From positions 1 through 64,000 of the forward strand of contig CALSOZ010000002.1 of NCBI GenBank assembly GCA_943788095.1: 64,000 bases of DNA, in the 5' to 3' direction. The stretch comes from an uncultured Flavobacteriaceae bacterium (GTDB taxonomy: Bacteria > Bacteroidota > Bacteroidia > Flavobacteriales > Flavobacteriaceae). How positions within the stretch are numbered: position 1 is the stretch's first letter; every line of letters starts with the position of its first letter. The notes below the pieces were generated by a model. The model saw only the letters and a program-made list of their open reading frames with translations, was not told the origin of the DNA and searched no databases. Position numbers and translations under genes: made by a program. Shown in pieces: positions 37,203 through 46,455 of the stretch.

Positions 37203-37886
37203 TTAGTGTGTATTATTAAAAAAGTGGAACAGGGCGATGACGATAAATCCTAATGGGATAATGATCGCATACGCAATTCCAAAACCTTTTAATGATTTAG
37301 TGAATTTATTGTTAGCACCAACCGATTGAAATGCGGAATTGAATCCGTGAAGTAAATGCAATGACAGAAAAATAAATCCAACACAATAGAGGCTAACGCG
37401 CCAAAGCGGCACAAATTTGTGTTGAAGCTCCTCAAAATAACGATACCCTGATCCGTCTTCTAAAAGCCCCGAATTATCACCAACAACATATTTGATGTTT
37501 AATTCAGGAATCCAGAAATCAATAAAATGAATCACTAGAAAGACTAAAATGAATCCACCACTATAGATCATATTTCTACTCATCCAAGTCGAGTTTGCAT
37601 TTCCGTTATTTTTTGCGTAGCCTATTTTTCGGGCTGATTTGTTTTTAAACTCTAAAACAAACCCAATGGCAAAATGAAAAATAACGCCAAAAATAAGCAC
37701 TGGTTGTAGCACAAATTGCACTAACGGGTTGGTTCCCATAAAATGAGACACTTCGTTAAAAGTATCGGGGTTGATGACCGATAAAATATTGATCGCAAAA
37801 TGCTGTAAAATGAAAAACATAAGGAAAAATGCAGAGAGCGCCATCGCTATCTTTTTTCCAATTGAAGAACTTAAAAATCCACTCAT
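37203..37886 (-). CDS. sdhC: Succinate dehydrogenase cytochrome b subunit
   Basis: Single-chain membrane anchor of type B succinate:quinone oxidoreductases, with five predicted transmembrane helices. The start at 37886 ([20 protein letters not shown]) was chosen because the family starts just before SIGKK; the longer frame adds 13 residues that overlap the promoter. Candidate haem-ligand histidines are H29 (LQHFAIN), H80 (IFHFAIGF), H134 (VIHFIDF) and the C-terminal LHLLHGF. Only a fused cytochrome b is present, as in this class. It is first gene of sdhCAB. Confidence 0.92.
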   Translation of the reverse strand: MSGFLSSSIGKKIAMALSAFFLMFFILQHFAINILSVINPDTFNEVSHFMGTNPLVQFVLQPVLIFGVIFHFAIGFVLEFKNKSARKIGYAKNNGNANSTWMSRNMIYSGGFILVFLVIHFIDFWIPELNIKYVVGDNSGLLEDGSGYRYFEELQHKFVPLWRVSLYCVGFIFLSLHLLHGFNSAFQSVGANNKFTKSLKGFGIAYAIIIPLGFIVIALFHFFNNTH

Positions 37887-37911
37887 TATTTTATGATATT
37901 TTTTAACCACA

Positions 37912-37942
37912 CAAAGGTACTTCACGACAACGTTTTAGGCAA
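37912..37942 (-). promoter_or_regulatory. Promoter of sdhCAB
   Basis: On the minus strand TTG (37940-37942), a 20-base spacer and TACCTTTG (37912-37919) match the Bacteroidota -33 and -7 elements. Transcription would begin about 20 bases before the sdhC ATG. Confidence 0.6.
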
Positions 37943-38070
37943 TAACATTGCGAATAATTTTACTATTTAGACTTGTTTCAAATAAGCTTCTCTCGTGGTT
38001 AGTATTTTAATGATTTAAACCTCACATATTATCATATTTTTTTTAAATTTGATTCAAACAAATTAAGATT

Positions 38071-39366
38071 ATGAAATACCATCCGATTTCTTCACAATTA
38101 TTTACTAAAAATAGAACAAAGCTGTCACAACTGATGACGCCTAATTCTATTGCGGTGTTTAATTCTAACGACGTTTTTTCTACAGGAGCTGACAGTACAC
38201 TCCCTTTTGAACAACATCGAAATATTTTTTACTTAAGTGGAGTGGATCAAGAAGAAAGTATTTTAGTTGTTTTTCCTGATGCTCGTGAAAAAGCACATCG
38301 TGAAATCTTATTTGTAAAAGAGACCAATGATCATATCGCTGTTTGGGAAGGCGCAAAACTTAGTAAGTCTCAGGCAACCGCTGTATCGGGAATCCAAACG
38401 GTGTGTTGGCTGGAAGAATTTGATTCTATTTTTCCAAAATTGATGTCAGAGGCCAAAACATTTTATTTTAATAACAATGATCATTATCGCCAAGCAGTTG
38501 AAATGGAAACTCGCGATGATCGTTTTTTAAAGATGATAAAGTCAACCTATCCGAAACATGAAATCTTACCAAGTTTTCCTATGATGGAATCGATTCGAGG
38601 GGTGAAAGAACCCGAAGAAATTGCTCTCATTCAAACGGCTTGCGACATTACTGAAAAAGGGTTTAAAAGAGTCTTAGGATTTGTGAAACCCGGGGTTATG
38701 GAATACGAAATTGAGGCAGAATACACGCATGAATTTCTTAGAAATCGATCAAAAGGATTTGCGTATACACCCATCATTGGATCGGGATATAATGCGTGTG
38801 TGTTACACTACATAGAAAACAATCAAGCGTGCATGGACGGCGATATGTTACTCATGGATGTGGCTGCAGAATACGCCAACTACTCCAGTGATATGACACG
38901 CACAATTCCTGTTAATGGCCGCTTTACTGCGCGTCAAAAAGCGGTATATCAAGCCGTTTTAAATGTCAAAAATGAAGCGACTCAATTGCTTGTTCCAGGG
39001 GTTCTGTTAGATGAATACCATAAGGAAGTTGGTAAAATGATGACCTCGGAACTTTTAGATTTAGCGTTAATCGATAAGGCCGATGTCCAAAATGAGGACC
39101 CAAAATGGCCTGCTTATAAAAAATATTTCATGCATGGGACGTCTCATCATATGGGATTAGACACCCACGATTTAGGAGCGATCAAAACGCCTGTCACCTC
39201 TCAAATGGTTTTTACTGTCGAGCCAGGGATTTATATCCCTAAAGAAAAAATGGGCATTAGACTGGAAGACGATGTGGTCGTTCAAGCCGATGGCCCACCT
39301 TTAAATTTAATGCAACAGATTCCTATTGAAATTGAAGACATTGAAGATTTGATGAATTCGAATTAA
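38071..39366 (+). CDS. Aminopeptidase P family Xaa-Pro peptidase
   Basis: A creatinase-fold metallopeptidase that cleaves residues before proline. The N-terminal domain (residues 1-165) is the aminopeptidase P-type. The catalytic domain carries the two-metal site: LLMDVAAEYANYSSDMTRT near 272 (two Asp), HGTSHHMGLDTHD near 353 (His), VEPGIYIP near 390 and RLEDDVVV near 405 (Glu). Length of 431 aa is normal. It is preceded by a TAAATTTG box (38044-38051). The stop overlaps the end of the convergent metal-binding lipoprotein gene by four bases. Confidence 0.9.
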   Translation: MKYHPISSQLFTKNRTKLSQLMTPNSIAVFNSNDVFSTGADSTLPFEQHRNIFYLSGVDQEESILVVFPDAREKAHREILFVKETNDHIAVWEGAKLSKSQATAVSGIQTVCWLEEFDSIFPKLMSEAKTFYFNNNDHYRQAVEMETRDDRFLKMIKSTYPKHEILPSFPMMESIRGVKEPEEIALIQTACDITEKGFKRVLGFVKPGVMEYEIEAEYTHEFLRNRSKGFAYTPIIGSGYNACVLHYIENNQACMDGDMLLMDVAAEYANYSSDMTRTIPVNGRFTARQKAVYQAVLNVKNEATQLLVPGVLLDEYHKEVGKMMTSELLDLALIDKADVQNEDPKWPAYKKYFMHGTSHHMGLDTHDLGAIKTPVTSQMVFTVEPGIYIPKEKMGIRLEDDVVVQADGPPLNLMQQIPIEIEDIEDLMNSN

Positions 39367-39863
39367 GCTTTTTTAGCGCAGCATTCTTTTTTACAATCGT
39401 TGGCACAGGTTTTTTTATCAGCTGCATTTTTGTCTTTACAACAGGCTTTTTTGCAGTCTTTTTTACAGTCTTTTTTGAAGCTCGAAAATGCTTCAACAGT
39501 TTTCATGTTTTCTACAGAATACGTTTTTCCAACTGAAGAAACAGTTTTTGTGATGCTCACTGGGTTGACTTTTGCAACATCGTATTCGATCATCGCCATT
39601 TCATTTTTAAAATCGACGGTTGCAGATTTTACACCTTCCATTGCTGCAAGTTTTTTCTCAATGGTTTTAGCACAACCCATTTCACAGGTCATTCCTTTAA
39701 TTCCAAATTCTGCTTTAGAATAGATGGCATTAGGGTCGAGTTGATGTTCGGCTTTTTCTGTAGCTGTTTCAACTGTTTTGATTTCAGCCTTCGCTTCATT
39801 TTTACAAGAAAAAAGGAGCACTAAAATGAATGCTGAGGCTAAGATTGTTTTTAAATGTTTCAT
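39363..39863 (-). CDS. Heavy-metal-associated (HMA) lipoprotein with Cys/Lys-rich tail
   Basis: The signal MKHLKTILASAFILVLLFSC marks a lipoprotein (Cys at residue 20). Residues 52-115 are an HMA domain: FGIKGMTCEMGCAKTIEKKL carries a variant metal-binding loop with two cysteines (GMTCxxxC). The last 40 residues are an unusual run of KDCKKxC-type repeats with 10 cysteines and no histidine, ending CCAKKA. This suggests binding of soft metals such as Cu(I), Zn or Cd outside the cytoplasm; the metal is not proven by sequence. No partner transporter is adjacent. Confidence 0.8.
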   Translation of the reverse strand: MKHLKTILASAFILVLLFSCKNEAKAEIKTVETATEKAEHQLDPNAIYSKAEFGIKGMTCEMGCAKTIEKKLAAMEGVKSATVDFKNEMAMIEYDVAKVNPVSITKTVSSVGKTYSVENMKTVEAFSSFKKDCKKDCKKACCKDKNAADKKTCANDCKKECCAKKA

Positions 39864-39953
39864 AGTGTTTCGTTTAGGTATTTAAACAAATGTAAAAATA
39901 ATTCGTTGTTATTCTAATTTATTAACCAATTTTGTAAATAATAATACTATCTA

Positions 39954-40829
39954 ATGAACCAAGAGCAAAAAAAATGGATGTATCTCTCTGTCCTCGCTAT
40001 TGTATGGGGCAGCTCCTTCATTCTGATTAAAAAAGGGTTAATCGGCTTAACGCCATTGCAGCTGGGCAGTTTACGAACAGTTATTTCTTCAATCTTTATC
40101 TTTATCATTGGGTTTAAATCTCTCAAAACGATTCTGTCTCATCAATGGAAATGGGTAGTTTTATCGGGTTTTTTAGGGACTTTCTTGCCCAGTTTCTTGT
40201 TTGCATTTGCAGAAACTGAAGTCGATAGTGGCGTTGTGAGTATCCTAAATGCGTTAGTGCCTTTGAATGCTATTTTAATAGGGCTGGCAGTTTTTAAAAT
40301 CGTTTCTACAAAAACGCAAATTTTTGGAGTTTTACTTGGTTTTATTGGGGCTTCGATGCTCATTTTTAACAGTATGGAGCTCAACCCAGATCAAAATTAT
40401 CTATTTGCAGGTTTCGTTATTTTAGCCACCCTGATGTATGGGTTCAATGTAAACATTATTAAACATTACCTCCAGGAAGTGAAGCCAATTGCCATAGCAA
40501 CAGGAAATTTTGCTGCGATTGTAATCCCTGCTTTACTCGTTCTAATTTTATCAGATTTTTTTAATGTAAAAACTTTTGAAAACGAAGCAATCTATTCTTC
40601 AATTGGATACATTGCTATATTATCGTTGTTTGGCACAGTAATGGCCAAAATTATATTTAATAATTTAATCCAAATTTCAAGCCCTGTATTTGCATCTTCT
40701 GTAACGTATTTAATGCCACTAGTGGCACTGCTTTGGGGTCTGCTCGATGGAGAGCTTTTTGGATTAGATCAAGGTTTTGCATCTCTATTGATTTTGTGTG
40801 GCATTTATTTGGCCAATAAAAAAGCCTAA
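39954..40829 (+). CDS. EamA/DMT-family transporter
   Basis: Ten transmembrane helices in two EamA halves. The first starts WMYLSVLAIVWGSSFILIKK GL (the WGS.F..I motif of the family), and the second ends with VTYLMPLVALLWGLLDGE, typical of the last pair of helices. Length of 291 aa is normal. Located in the cytoplasmic membrane, substrate unknown. It is not closely related to the DMT gene at 3462. A hairpin overlaps its stop codon and may end transcription. Confidence 0.85.
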   Translation: MNQEQKKWMYLSVLAIVWGSSFILIKKGLIGLTPLQLGSLRTVISSIFIFIIGFKSLKTILSHQWKWVVLSGFLGTFLPSFLFAFAETEVDSGVVSILNALVPLNAILIGLAVFKIVSTKTQIFGVLLGFIGASMLIFNSMELNPDQNYLFAGFVILATLMYGFNVNIIKHYLQEVKPIAIATGNFAAIVIPALLVLILSDFFNVKTFENEAIYSSIGYIAILSLFGTVMAKIIFNNLIQISSPVFASSVTYLMPLVALLWGLLDGELFGLDQGFASLLILCGIYLANKKA

Positions 40830-40850
40830 AACAGTTTAGTTTTAGACTTT
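40818..40850 (+). terminator. Probable terminator overlapping the DMT transporter stop
   Basis: CTAAAAC (40826-40832), a six-base loop and GTTTTAG (40839-40845) form a stem extended by AAAAG/CTTTT. The stop codon is inside the 5' arm. The stem is AT-rich, so it is only moderately strong. Confidence 0.5.
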
Positions 40851-40880
40851 TCGATATATAGGATTATTGTTGAGCTTTTT

Positions 40881-41990
40881 TTAGAATACTTTAAATTCAG
40901 TTCTTCTATTTTCTCGATGTTCTGAATCTGAACATTTTTTAGAATCATCACAATCATTTAATAAGTTGGATTCTCCGTATCCTACTGCAATCAAGCGTTT
41001 TGAGCTAACTCCTTTACTTCCTAAATAGTCAACTACTGCTTTTGCTCTTCTTTCGGATAATCTTAAATTAGAATTCACATCTCCTTGAGAATCGGTATGA
41101 GAGCCAATTTCTACAATTGAAGTGGAGTCCTCTTTTAAAATTGACCAGATATGTTTATCAATAAGTCGCTTTGATTCGGGTGTTAATGCAGCACTTCCTG
41201 ATGCATAATAAATAGGAACCACTCCAACGCGTTTAGGAATCGTACATGGTACGACTCTCCAAGCGCTCATTCCGCCTTTTTTAACCAATATTTTTTTTGT
41301 AATATTAACAAATTCTGCTGGAACGGTCTTTGTTCTCGTAGTCTCATCAGAAACTAATACTTTTTGACTAACAGTCTGCGTAACTGCAGGAATAGTCACT
41401 GTTTTTGTAGTCGCTGGACTAACTTCAACTTTTCTTTTTATTAATTTGTAATTCCCTTTTATTCTTGTTTTTTGAATCGATGCAGGCGATAAAATTTTTC
41501 TAACTGGAACACTTCTATATACCGCAGGGTATTTACGGTAATGAAATATGCGACAATCGTCAGGGTTAATAGAAGGACAATCTGGGTCGTTCTTACCAGC
41601 TACCCAAGATTCACTTTCAGCCAAGACTTCTACTTCTTTTTCGTTTACTTCAAACCTAGGGTTGTTAACGCTAATTTTGTTGTAGGGTTCTTTGAGCCAT
41701 ACAGTGTCTGTAATTGTTTTGTATACAGCAGGAACGTTTACATATCGCTTTGAGCTTGGTTTTAAAACAATATCATAAGTCCCTGTTTTGTAAACAGCTG
41801 GTACGACTTCTAAAACTTCATGTCTAGGGACGCTTTCTACTTTAATAGTTTCTTCTCGATATTCGTCAGGAGTAACACATTTGACATAACATTTCCCTGG
41901 TTCGGGGTTTTCGGGTTGATTTTCTAAATACTCTTGAGAGAATACCACGCTGGTACCGAGCATTGCGAAAATGATGTAGGATGTTTTCAT
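40881..41990 (-). CDS. OmpA-family outer-membrane protein with repeated PAVYKT segments
   Basis: Start placed at 41990 (MKTSYIIFAMLGTSVVFSQE), which gives a signal peptide; ten more codons upstream are open but lack one. Residues 30-250 consist of short beta-strands in a repeated rhythm (VVPAVYKTGTYDI, NVPAVYKTITDTV, KYPAVYRSVPVRK, TIPAVTQTVSQKV, TVPAEFVNITKKI). The last 100 residues form an OmpA-like peptidoglycan-binding domain (YASGSAALTPESKRLID, IVEIGSHTDSQGD, LSERRAKAVVDYLGSKG, NRRTEFKV). Conserved Cys pairs occur at CYVKC and DPDC...DDC. Likely peptidoglycan-attached; the function of the repeat region is unknown. Confidence 0.85.
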   Translation of the reverse strand: MKTSYIIFAMLGTSVVFSQEYLENQPENPEPGKCYVKCVTPDEYREETIKVESVPRHEVLEVVPAVYKTGTYDIVLKPSSKRYVNVPAVYKTITDTVWLKEPYNKISVNNPRFEVNEKEVEVLAESESWVAGKNDPDCPSINPDDCRIFHYRKYPAVYRSVPVRKILSPASIQKTRIKGNYKLIKRKVEVSPATTKTVTIPAVTQTVSQKVLVSDETTRTKTVPAEFVNITKKILVKKGGMSAWRVVPCTIPKRVGVVPIYYASGSAALTPESKRLIDKHIWSILKEDSTSIVEIGSHTDSQGDVNSNLRLSERRAKAVVDYLGSKGVSSKRLIAVGYGESNLLNDCDDSKKCSDSEHRENRRTEFKVF

Positions 41991-42173
41991 AAGTAAATTT
42001 ATTATAGATTTAGGTGTCACAAATTTAAAATTAAAAAAACAAAAACATAATTTTTTTTAAATTTCACTTTTAAGCCTTTGAAATACTAAAGAAGGATATT
42101 AAACCATTATACTTACTAGACTCAATTATTTGTAACTTAAATATAAAAATTTAGATCTAAATGAAATATTTTA

Positions 42174-42204
42174 TTTGTAGGTTAAGATAATAGAATTATA
42201 TTTG
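42174..42204 (+). promoter_or_regulatory. Promoter of rplU-rpmA
   Basis: TTTG (42174-42177), a 19-base spacer and TATATTTG (42197-42204) match both Bacteroidota promoter elements without a mismatch. The predicted 5' leader is about 58 bases long. Confidence 0.8.
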
Positions 42205-42268
42205 CACCCGCCTTACTTTTTTGGTAGGGAGTATTTATATTAACTAATCTAATTAAAAACGTTACGCT

Positions 42269-42814
42269 ATGTACGCAATTGTAGAGATAGCAGGGCATCA
42301 ATTCAAAGTTGAAAAAGACCAAAAAGTCTTTGTTAACCGTTTGCAAACAGAAGAAGGAAAAAAAGTCACTTTTGACAATGTACTTCTTTTAGCAGATGGC
42401 AGCAAAGTTACTGTTGGCGCCCCAGCTATAGACGGCGCTCAAGTAGGAGCCAAAGTCTTAAAGCACCTTAAAGGTGATAAAGTGATCGTATTCAAAAAGA
42501 AACGACGAAAAGGATACAGAGTTAAGAATGGTCACCGCCAATCTTTAACTGAAATTCAAATTGAAAGTATTGTTGCTTCAGGCGCTAAAAAAGCAACACC
42601 AGCGAAAGCTGCTACGCCAAAAGCGGAAGCCAAGCCAGTGACTAAGAAAGAAGTTTCTAAGCCAACGGCCAAAAAAGTTGCTGCACCAAAAGCAGAAGCT
42701 ACACAGGATTTCACTGCAATGACAGTTGCACAATTAAAAGAATTAGCAAAAGCTAAAGGGATTTCTGGAATTTCAGCAATGAAAAAATCAGATTTAATTT
42801 CAGCTTTAAGTTAG
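42269..42814 (+). CDS. rplU: 50S ribosomal protein L21 with C-terminal extension
   Basis: Residues 1-103 are a standard L21 (MYAIVEIAGHQFKVEKDQKV at the start, KKKRRKGYRVKNGHRQSLTE near 73). It is followed by an Ala/Lys/Pro-rich linker (residues 110-148) and a short helical SAP/Rho_N-like module (FTAMTVAQLKELAKAKGISG, then MKKSDLISAL). Ordinary L21 is about 103 residues, so roughly 78 residues are extra; I know comparable tails in other Bacteroidota L21. The extension may bind nucleic acid. It is first gene of a two-gene operon with rpmA. Confidence 0.95.
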   Translation: MYAIVEIAGHQFKVEKDQKVFVNRLQTEEGKKVTFDNVLLLADGSKVTVGAPAIDGAQVGAKVLKHLKGDKVIVFKKKRRKGYRVKNGHRQSLTEIQIESIVASGAKKATPAKAATPKAEAKPVTKKEVSKPTAKKVAAPKAEATQDFTAMTVAQLKELAKAKGISGISAMKKSDLISALS

Positions 42815-42843
42815 AATTTATAACATATTAAAATCGAAATAAA

Positions 42844-43104
42844 ATGGCACATAAAAAAGGAGTCGGAAGTTCGAAAAATGGTAGAGAATCAGAATCAAAA
42901 CGTCTAGGCGTAAAGATTTTTGGTGGCCAAGCAGCTATTGCTGGCAACATTATCGTAAGACAACGTGGTACTGCACATAATCCAGGTGAGAATGTGTATG
43001 CCGGAAAAGATCATACCCTTCATGCTAAAGTGGACGGCCTTGTGAAATTTGCAAAAAAGAAAAACAACAGATCATATGTGTCTATTGTTCCCTTTGAAGC
43101 ATAA
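42844..43104 (+). CDS. rpmA: 50S ribosomal protein L27
   Basis: Small basic protein of the peptidyl-transferase region. [21 protein letters not shown] at the N-terminus and [19 protein letters not shown] in the centre are the standard sequence, and the length of 86 aa is right. The N-terminus directly starts at AHKKG with no cleavable extension like that of Firmicutes L27. It is 29 bases after rplU and before a strong bidirectional terminator. Confidence 0.97.
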   Translation: MAHKKGVGSSKNGRESESKRLGVKIFGGQAAIAGNIIVRQRGTAHNPGENVYAGKDHTLHAKVDGLVKFAKKKNNRSYVSIVPFEA

Positions 43105-43120
43105 GTTTTCAAATGAAATT

Positions 43121-43154
43121 TAAAAAAAAGCCTTGCATTGCGAGGCTTTTTTTT
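43121..43154. terminator. Bidirectional terminator after rpmA and the GNAT gene
   Basis: A-run, GCCTTGC, ATT, GCGAGGC and a T-run form a 7-pair stem (one G-T) with a short loop, symmetric enough to serve both convergent genes. Confidence 0.88.
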
Positions 43155-43163
43155 GTGATACAA

Positions 43164-43679
43164 TTAGCTGATTAATTTCTCAAACGCCAAGCGTTTGTCG
43201 TTGTTCTCTAAATAAATGACACCACAATAGTGATATCCTAACTTTTTGAGCAACCCTTGCATTCCTAGATTTTCTTCGTGTGTGTCAATCCGCATGGACT
43301 TAATATTGTTTTGTTTTAGGTTTTGTTCACACTGGAAAAAAATGAATTTTGCAATTCCCTTGCCTCTGAATTTATTACTCACAGCCATTCGATGAATGAC
43401 CCCGTACGTTGCATTATTTTTGGTAAGCCATTGCCCTTCGATATGTTTGTAAGTCGGTTCATTTCTTGTAGTAAACATGGCCGTTGCTAACAGGCTAGAA
43501 TCTTCTGATTTCACAACATAACTTTCGGTATTCTTGATGTCTTTTAAAATTGCTGATTCGTTAGGATACCCGTTTTGCCATTGCTCAATATGTTGTGAAG
43601 CTAAGTACGCCTGAGCCTGCCCAATGATGTGCATTATTTCGGATAGATCCTTTTTTTTAGCACATATAAATTTCATCAT
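43164..43679 (-). CDS. GNAT-family N-acetyltransferase
   Basis: A 171-residue acyltransferase. The acetyl-CoA site is visible in VIHRMAVSNKFRGKGIAKFI (R/Q-x-x-G-x-G/A near residue 112), and the following helix ends in SMRIDTHEENLGMQGLLKKL GY, the C-terminal GNAT core. MKFICAKKKDLSEIMHII starts it. The substrate cannot be predicted. Single gene on this strand, ending at the shared terminator. Confidence 0.85.
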   Translation of the reverse strand: MMKFICAKKKDLSEIMHIIGQAQAYLASQHIEQWQNGYPNESAILKDIKNTESYVVKSEDSSLLATAMFTTRNEPTYKHIEGQWLTKNNATYGVIHRMAVSNKFRGKGIAKFIFFQCEQNLKQNNIKSMRIDTHEENLGMQGLLKKLGYHYCGVIYLENNDKRLAFEKLIS

Positions 43680-43705
43680 TTTTTAGGTTTTAGATGAATC
43701 TTAAT

Positions 43706-43735
43706 CAAAAAAAAGCCAAAGTAAAAACTTTGGCT
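43706..43735 (-). terminator. Terminator of ahcY
   Basis: On the minus strand AGCCAAAG, a six-base loop, CTTTGGCT and an eight-T run make an 8-pair perfect stem 20 bases after the ahcY stop. Confidence 0.88.
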
Positions 43736-43755
43736 CAGATATAAAAATAATTTAT

Positions 43756-45072
43756 TTAGTAGCGGTAATACTCTGGCTTATAAGGGCCTTGTACTTCTAC
43801 CCCTATATAACTCGCTTGATCCTTGCGGAGTTCTGTGAGTTCAACACCAATTTTTGCAAGGTGAAGTTTGGCTACTTTTTCATCTAAATGTTTAGGTAAC
43901 ATATAAACTTCGTTGTTGTAGGCATCTCCATTGGTCCATAGTTCAATTTGAGCTAATACTTGGTTTGTAAAAGAATTACTCATCACAAAACTTGGGTGTC
44001 CAGTAGCACATCCTAAATTCACTAAACGGCCTTCGGCTAAAACAATAATGTCATTTCCGTCAATGGTATATTTATCGACTTGTGCTTTGATTTCAACTTT
44101 AGTATCGCCATGTGTGTCATTGAGCCATGTCATGTCAATTTCATTATCGAAGTGGCCAATATTACAAACAATGGTTTTGTCTTTCATTGCTTCAAAATGA
44201 TTGCTCTGAACGATATCTTTATTTCCCGTAGCTGTGACAACAATGTCTGCAGTTGGTAAAACAGTCTCCAGTTTTTTCACTTCAAATCCATCCATCGCTG
44301 CTTGTAAAGCACAAATCGGATCTACCTCAGTTACTGTAACAATACTACCAGCCCCTTGAAAAGAAGCAGCAGTTCCTTTTCCAACGTCTCCATAGCCGCA
44401 AACTACAACGCGTTTTCCTGCGAGCATAATATCAGTGGCACGACGTACTGCATCTACAGCACTTTCTTTACAGCCGTATTTGTTATCAAATTTACTTTTA
44501 GTCACCGAATCATTCACATTGATTGCGGGCAAAGATAACGTGCCGTTTTTCATGCGTTCATATAAACGGTGAACGCCAGTTGTTGTTTCTTCACTAAGGC
44601 CATTAATTCCAGCCATTAATTCTGGATAGTGGTCAAAAACTAGGTTGGTTAAATCCCCTCCGTCATCTAATATCATATTTAAAGGTTGGCGATCTTCCCC
44701 AAAAAACAAGGTTTGTTCGATACACCAATCGAATTCTTCTTCAGTTAAGCCTTTCCATGCGTACACAGGGATTCCAGCGGCGGCGATTGCAGCTGCGGCT
44801 TGATCTTGTGTTGAAAATATATTACAAGAACTCCATGTAACATCCGCTCCTAGAGCAACCAAAGTTTCAATTAGAACAGCGGTTTGTATGGTCATGTGTA
44901 AACAACCAGCAATTCGAGCGCCCTTAAGCGGTTGGCTGTCTTTATATTCTTCACGAAGACTCATTAAGCCTGGCATTTCTGCTTCAGCAAGTTCAATTTC
45001 TTTGCGTCCCCAATCAGCAAGAGACATGTCTTTTACTTTGTAAGGTACGTAGGGGGTGGTTTTTACGTTCAT
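43756..45072 (-). CDS. ahcY: Adenosylhomocysteinase
   Basis: Hydrolyses S-adenosylhomocysteine to adenosine and homocysteine, closing the SAM cycle with metK. Start placed at 45072 ([20 protein letters not shown]). Motifs include [21 protein letters not shown] near residue 52, the NAD-binding loop [20 protein letters not shown] near 238, [11 protein letters not shown] near 315, and the ending [17 protein letters not shown], typical of the family. Length is 438 aa. It is a single gene with its own promoter and terminator. No SAH riboswitch was recognised upstream. Confidence 0.95.
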   Translation of the reverse strand: MNVKTTPYVPYKVKDMSLADWGRKEIELAEAEMPGLMSLREEYKDSQPLKGARIAGCLHMTIQTAVLIETLVALGADVTWSSCNIFSTQDQAAAAIAAAGIPVYAWKGLTEEEFDWCIEQTLFFGEDRQPLNMILDDGGDLTNLVFDHYPELMAGINGLSEETTTGVHRLYERMKNGTLSLPAINVNDSVTKSKFDNKYGCKESAVDAVRRATDIMLAGKRVVVCGYGDVGKGTAASFQGAGSIVTVTEVDPICALQAAMDGFEVKKLETVLPTADIVVTATGNKDIVQSNHFEAMKDKTIVCNIGHFDNEIDMTWLNDTHGDTKVEIKAQVDKYTIDGNDIIVLAEGRLVNLGCATGHPSFVMSNSFTNQVLAQIELWTNGDAYNNEVYMLPKHLDEKVAKLHLAKIGVELTELRKDQASYIGVEVQGPYKPEYYRY

Positions 45073-45147
45073 AGAATTGTTTTTAAACACAGTTTTTAGA
45101 AAATAATTTTCTAAAATAATGTATTTTCGTTTTTTAATTTAACACTG

Positions 45148-45155
45148 CAAAGATA
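45148..45155 (-). promoter_or_regulatory. -7 promoter box of ahcY
   Basis: The minus strand reads TATCTTTG, a full match to TAnnTTTG, about 75 bases before the ahcY ATG. A TTTA lies at 20-base spacing as a partial -33. The element abuts the divergent phosphopantetheinyl transferase gene. Confidence 0.5.
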
Positions 45156-45178
45156 ACTATTAACTTTTTAAAAATTAA

Positions 45179-45811
45179 ATGCCACTTTACAAATCACTCG
45201 TTTTAAACTCACAAACTATTGTTAAAATCTGGAAAATTTCTGAGTCTAAGGAATTTTTTGCGAAGCAAATAACACTCAAGTCTGAAAGTTTGGAACGTGT
45301 TAACGGGATGAAAAGTGAATTGCACCAGCGAGGGTTTTTGAGTGTTCGAATGTTGTTGTCCGAATTCGGATATTCGGACGAAGATCTGGTTTATGATTTA
45401 TTCGGAAAGCCTCATTTAAAAGATGGTAAGCATATTTCTATTACGCACTCTTACAACTTTTCAGCAGTAGTTGTCAGCTCAAAACAAGTGGGAATTGATA
45501 TTGAAAAACAACGTGATAAAATCACTAAGATTGCGACTAAATTTATAGGATTTGAAGCCTCATACTTGAATGAAAACGACTCCAAACTTATTCAAAAACT
45601 AACATGGATATGGTGTGTAAAAGAATCTCTTTATAAATTATATGCCACCCCCGGAATGGTTTTTAAGAAGCATTTCTTGGTAGTGCCTTTTGGAAATGAG
45701 TCCAATACTACAGCAGCTTGGATTATTCATAACAACAGTCGGTTAAAGTTTAAAGCTATTTTCATGGAGTTTGAAGGCTTTGGGTGTGCGATTGTTGGGC
45801 CTAATTTGTAA
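45179..45811 (+). CDS. 4'-phosphopantetheinyl transferase superfamily protein
   Basis: Transfers the phosphopantetheine arm from CoA to acyl or peptidyl carrier proteins. The two family signatures are present in order: VGIDIEKQRDKI near residue 103 (the (V/I)GxDxE metal motif) and WIWCVKESLYKLY near 142 (WxxKExxxK). ISITHSYNFSAVVVSS near 88 is the substrate histidine region. Length of 210 aa suits a Sfp-like enzyme. The carrier protein target is not known. 12 bases separate it from the pnuC-type gene. Confidence 0.88.
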   Translation: MPLYKSLVLNSQTIVKIWKISESKEFFAKQITLKSESLERVNGMKSELHQRGFLSVRMLLSEFGYSDEDLVYDLFGKPHLKDGKHISITHSYNFSAVVVSSKQVGIDIEKQRDKITKIATKFIGFEASYLNENDSKLIQKLTWIWCVKESLYKLYATPGMVFKKHFLVVPFGNESNTTAAWIIHNNSRLKFKAIFMEFEGFGCAIVGPNL

Positions 45812-45822
45812 TATAATTTTAA

Positions 45823-46455
45823 ATGAACCAAATTTTTAATTTTTTATTCGAACAATACAGCACGTACGACTCTTTGGATGTTTTTCTAGAGATTGTTGCG
45901 GTAGCGTTTGGTTTTGCGTCGGTTTGGTATTCTAAACAGAATAATATTTTGGTGTTTCCAACAGGAATTATTAGCACGTCTATTTTTGTATATTTGTTAT
46001 TCAAATGGCAGCTAATTGGAGATATGATGATCAACGGCTATTATTTTGTAATGAGCCTGTATGGTTGGTACATTTGGACTCGAAAAGTAGATGGAGACCA
46101 TGTAACCCCAATTTCAAAAACAACTAAAAAAGAACAGTTTACATTGGTTGTTATTTTTGGCGCAGCGTTACTATTAGTGTATCTTATTTATCAGATTTTT
46201 GATATGTGGACGAGTTGGGTTGCATATGTAGATACCTTCACAACAGCTTTGTTTTTTGTGGGAATGTGGCTGATGGCCAAACGTAAGATAGAAAATTGGT
46301 ACTTTTGGATCATTGCAGATGTTATATCAGTACCATTATATTTTTATAAAGGATTTACATTTACGAGTATACAGTATTTAGGGTTTACAATTTTAGCAAT
46401 ATTTGGATTTTTAGCATGGAAAAAGCGCTTAAGCAACAGCCCTCTAGCTGTATAA
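45823..46455 (+). CDS. PnuC-family vitamin transporter (nicotinamide riboside or thiamin)
   Basis: Integral membrane protein with about seven helices. Family features are NGYYFVMSLYGWYIWTRKV near residue 70, and IENWYFWIIADVISVPLYFY near 160, with the duplicated aromatic pattern that lines the substrate site. PnuC proteins carry nicotinamide riboside; the PnuT subtype carries thiamin. The next gene is a NadR-like kinase, but the nearby TonB receptor has a TPP riboswitch, so either substrate is possible. It overlaps the kinase gene by 40 bases. Confidence 0.85.
   Translation: MNQIFNFLFEQYSTYDSLDVFLEIVAVAFGFASVWYSKQNNILVFPTGIISTSIFVYLLFKWQLIGDMMINGYYFVMSLYGWYIWTRKVDGDHVTPISKTTKKEQFTLVVIFGAALLLVYLIYQIFDMWTSWVAYVDTFTTALFFVGMWLMAKRKIENWYFWIIADVISVPLYFYKGFTFTSIQYLGFTILAIFGFLAWKKRLSNSPLAV

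Noticed and set aside
46416-46455. The 40-base pnuC/kinase overlap as a frameshift error
   Set aside because: Both proteins have complete and normal ends and starts, and overlapping frames of this size are compatible with an operon.
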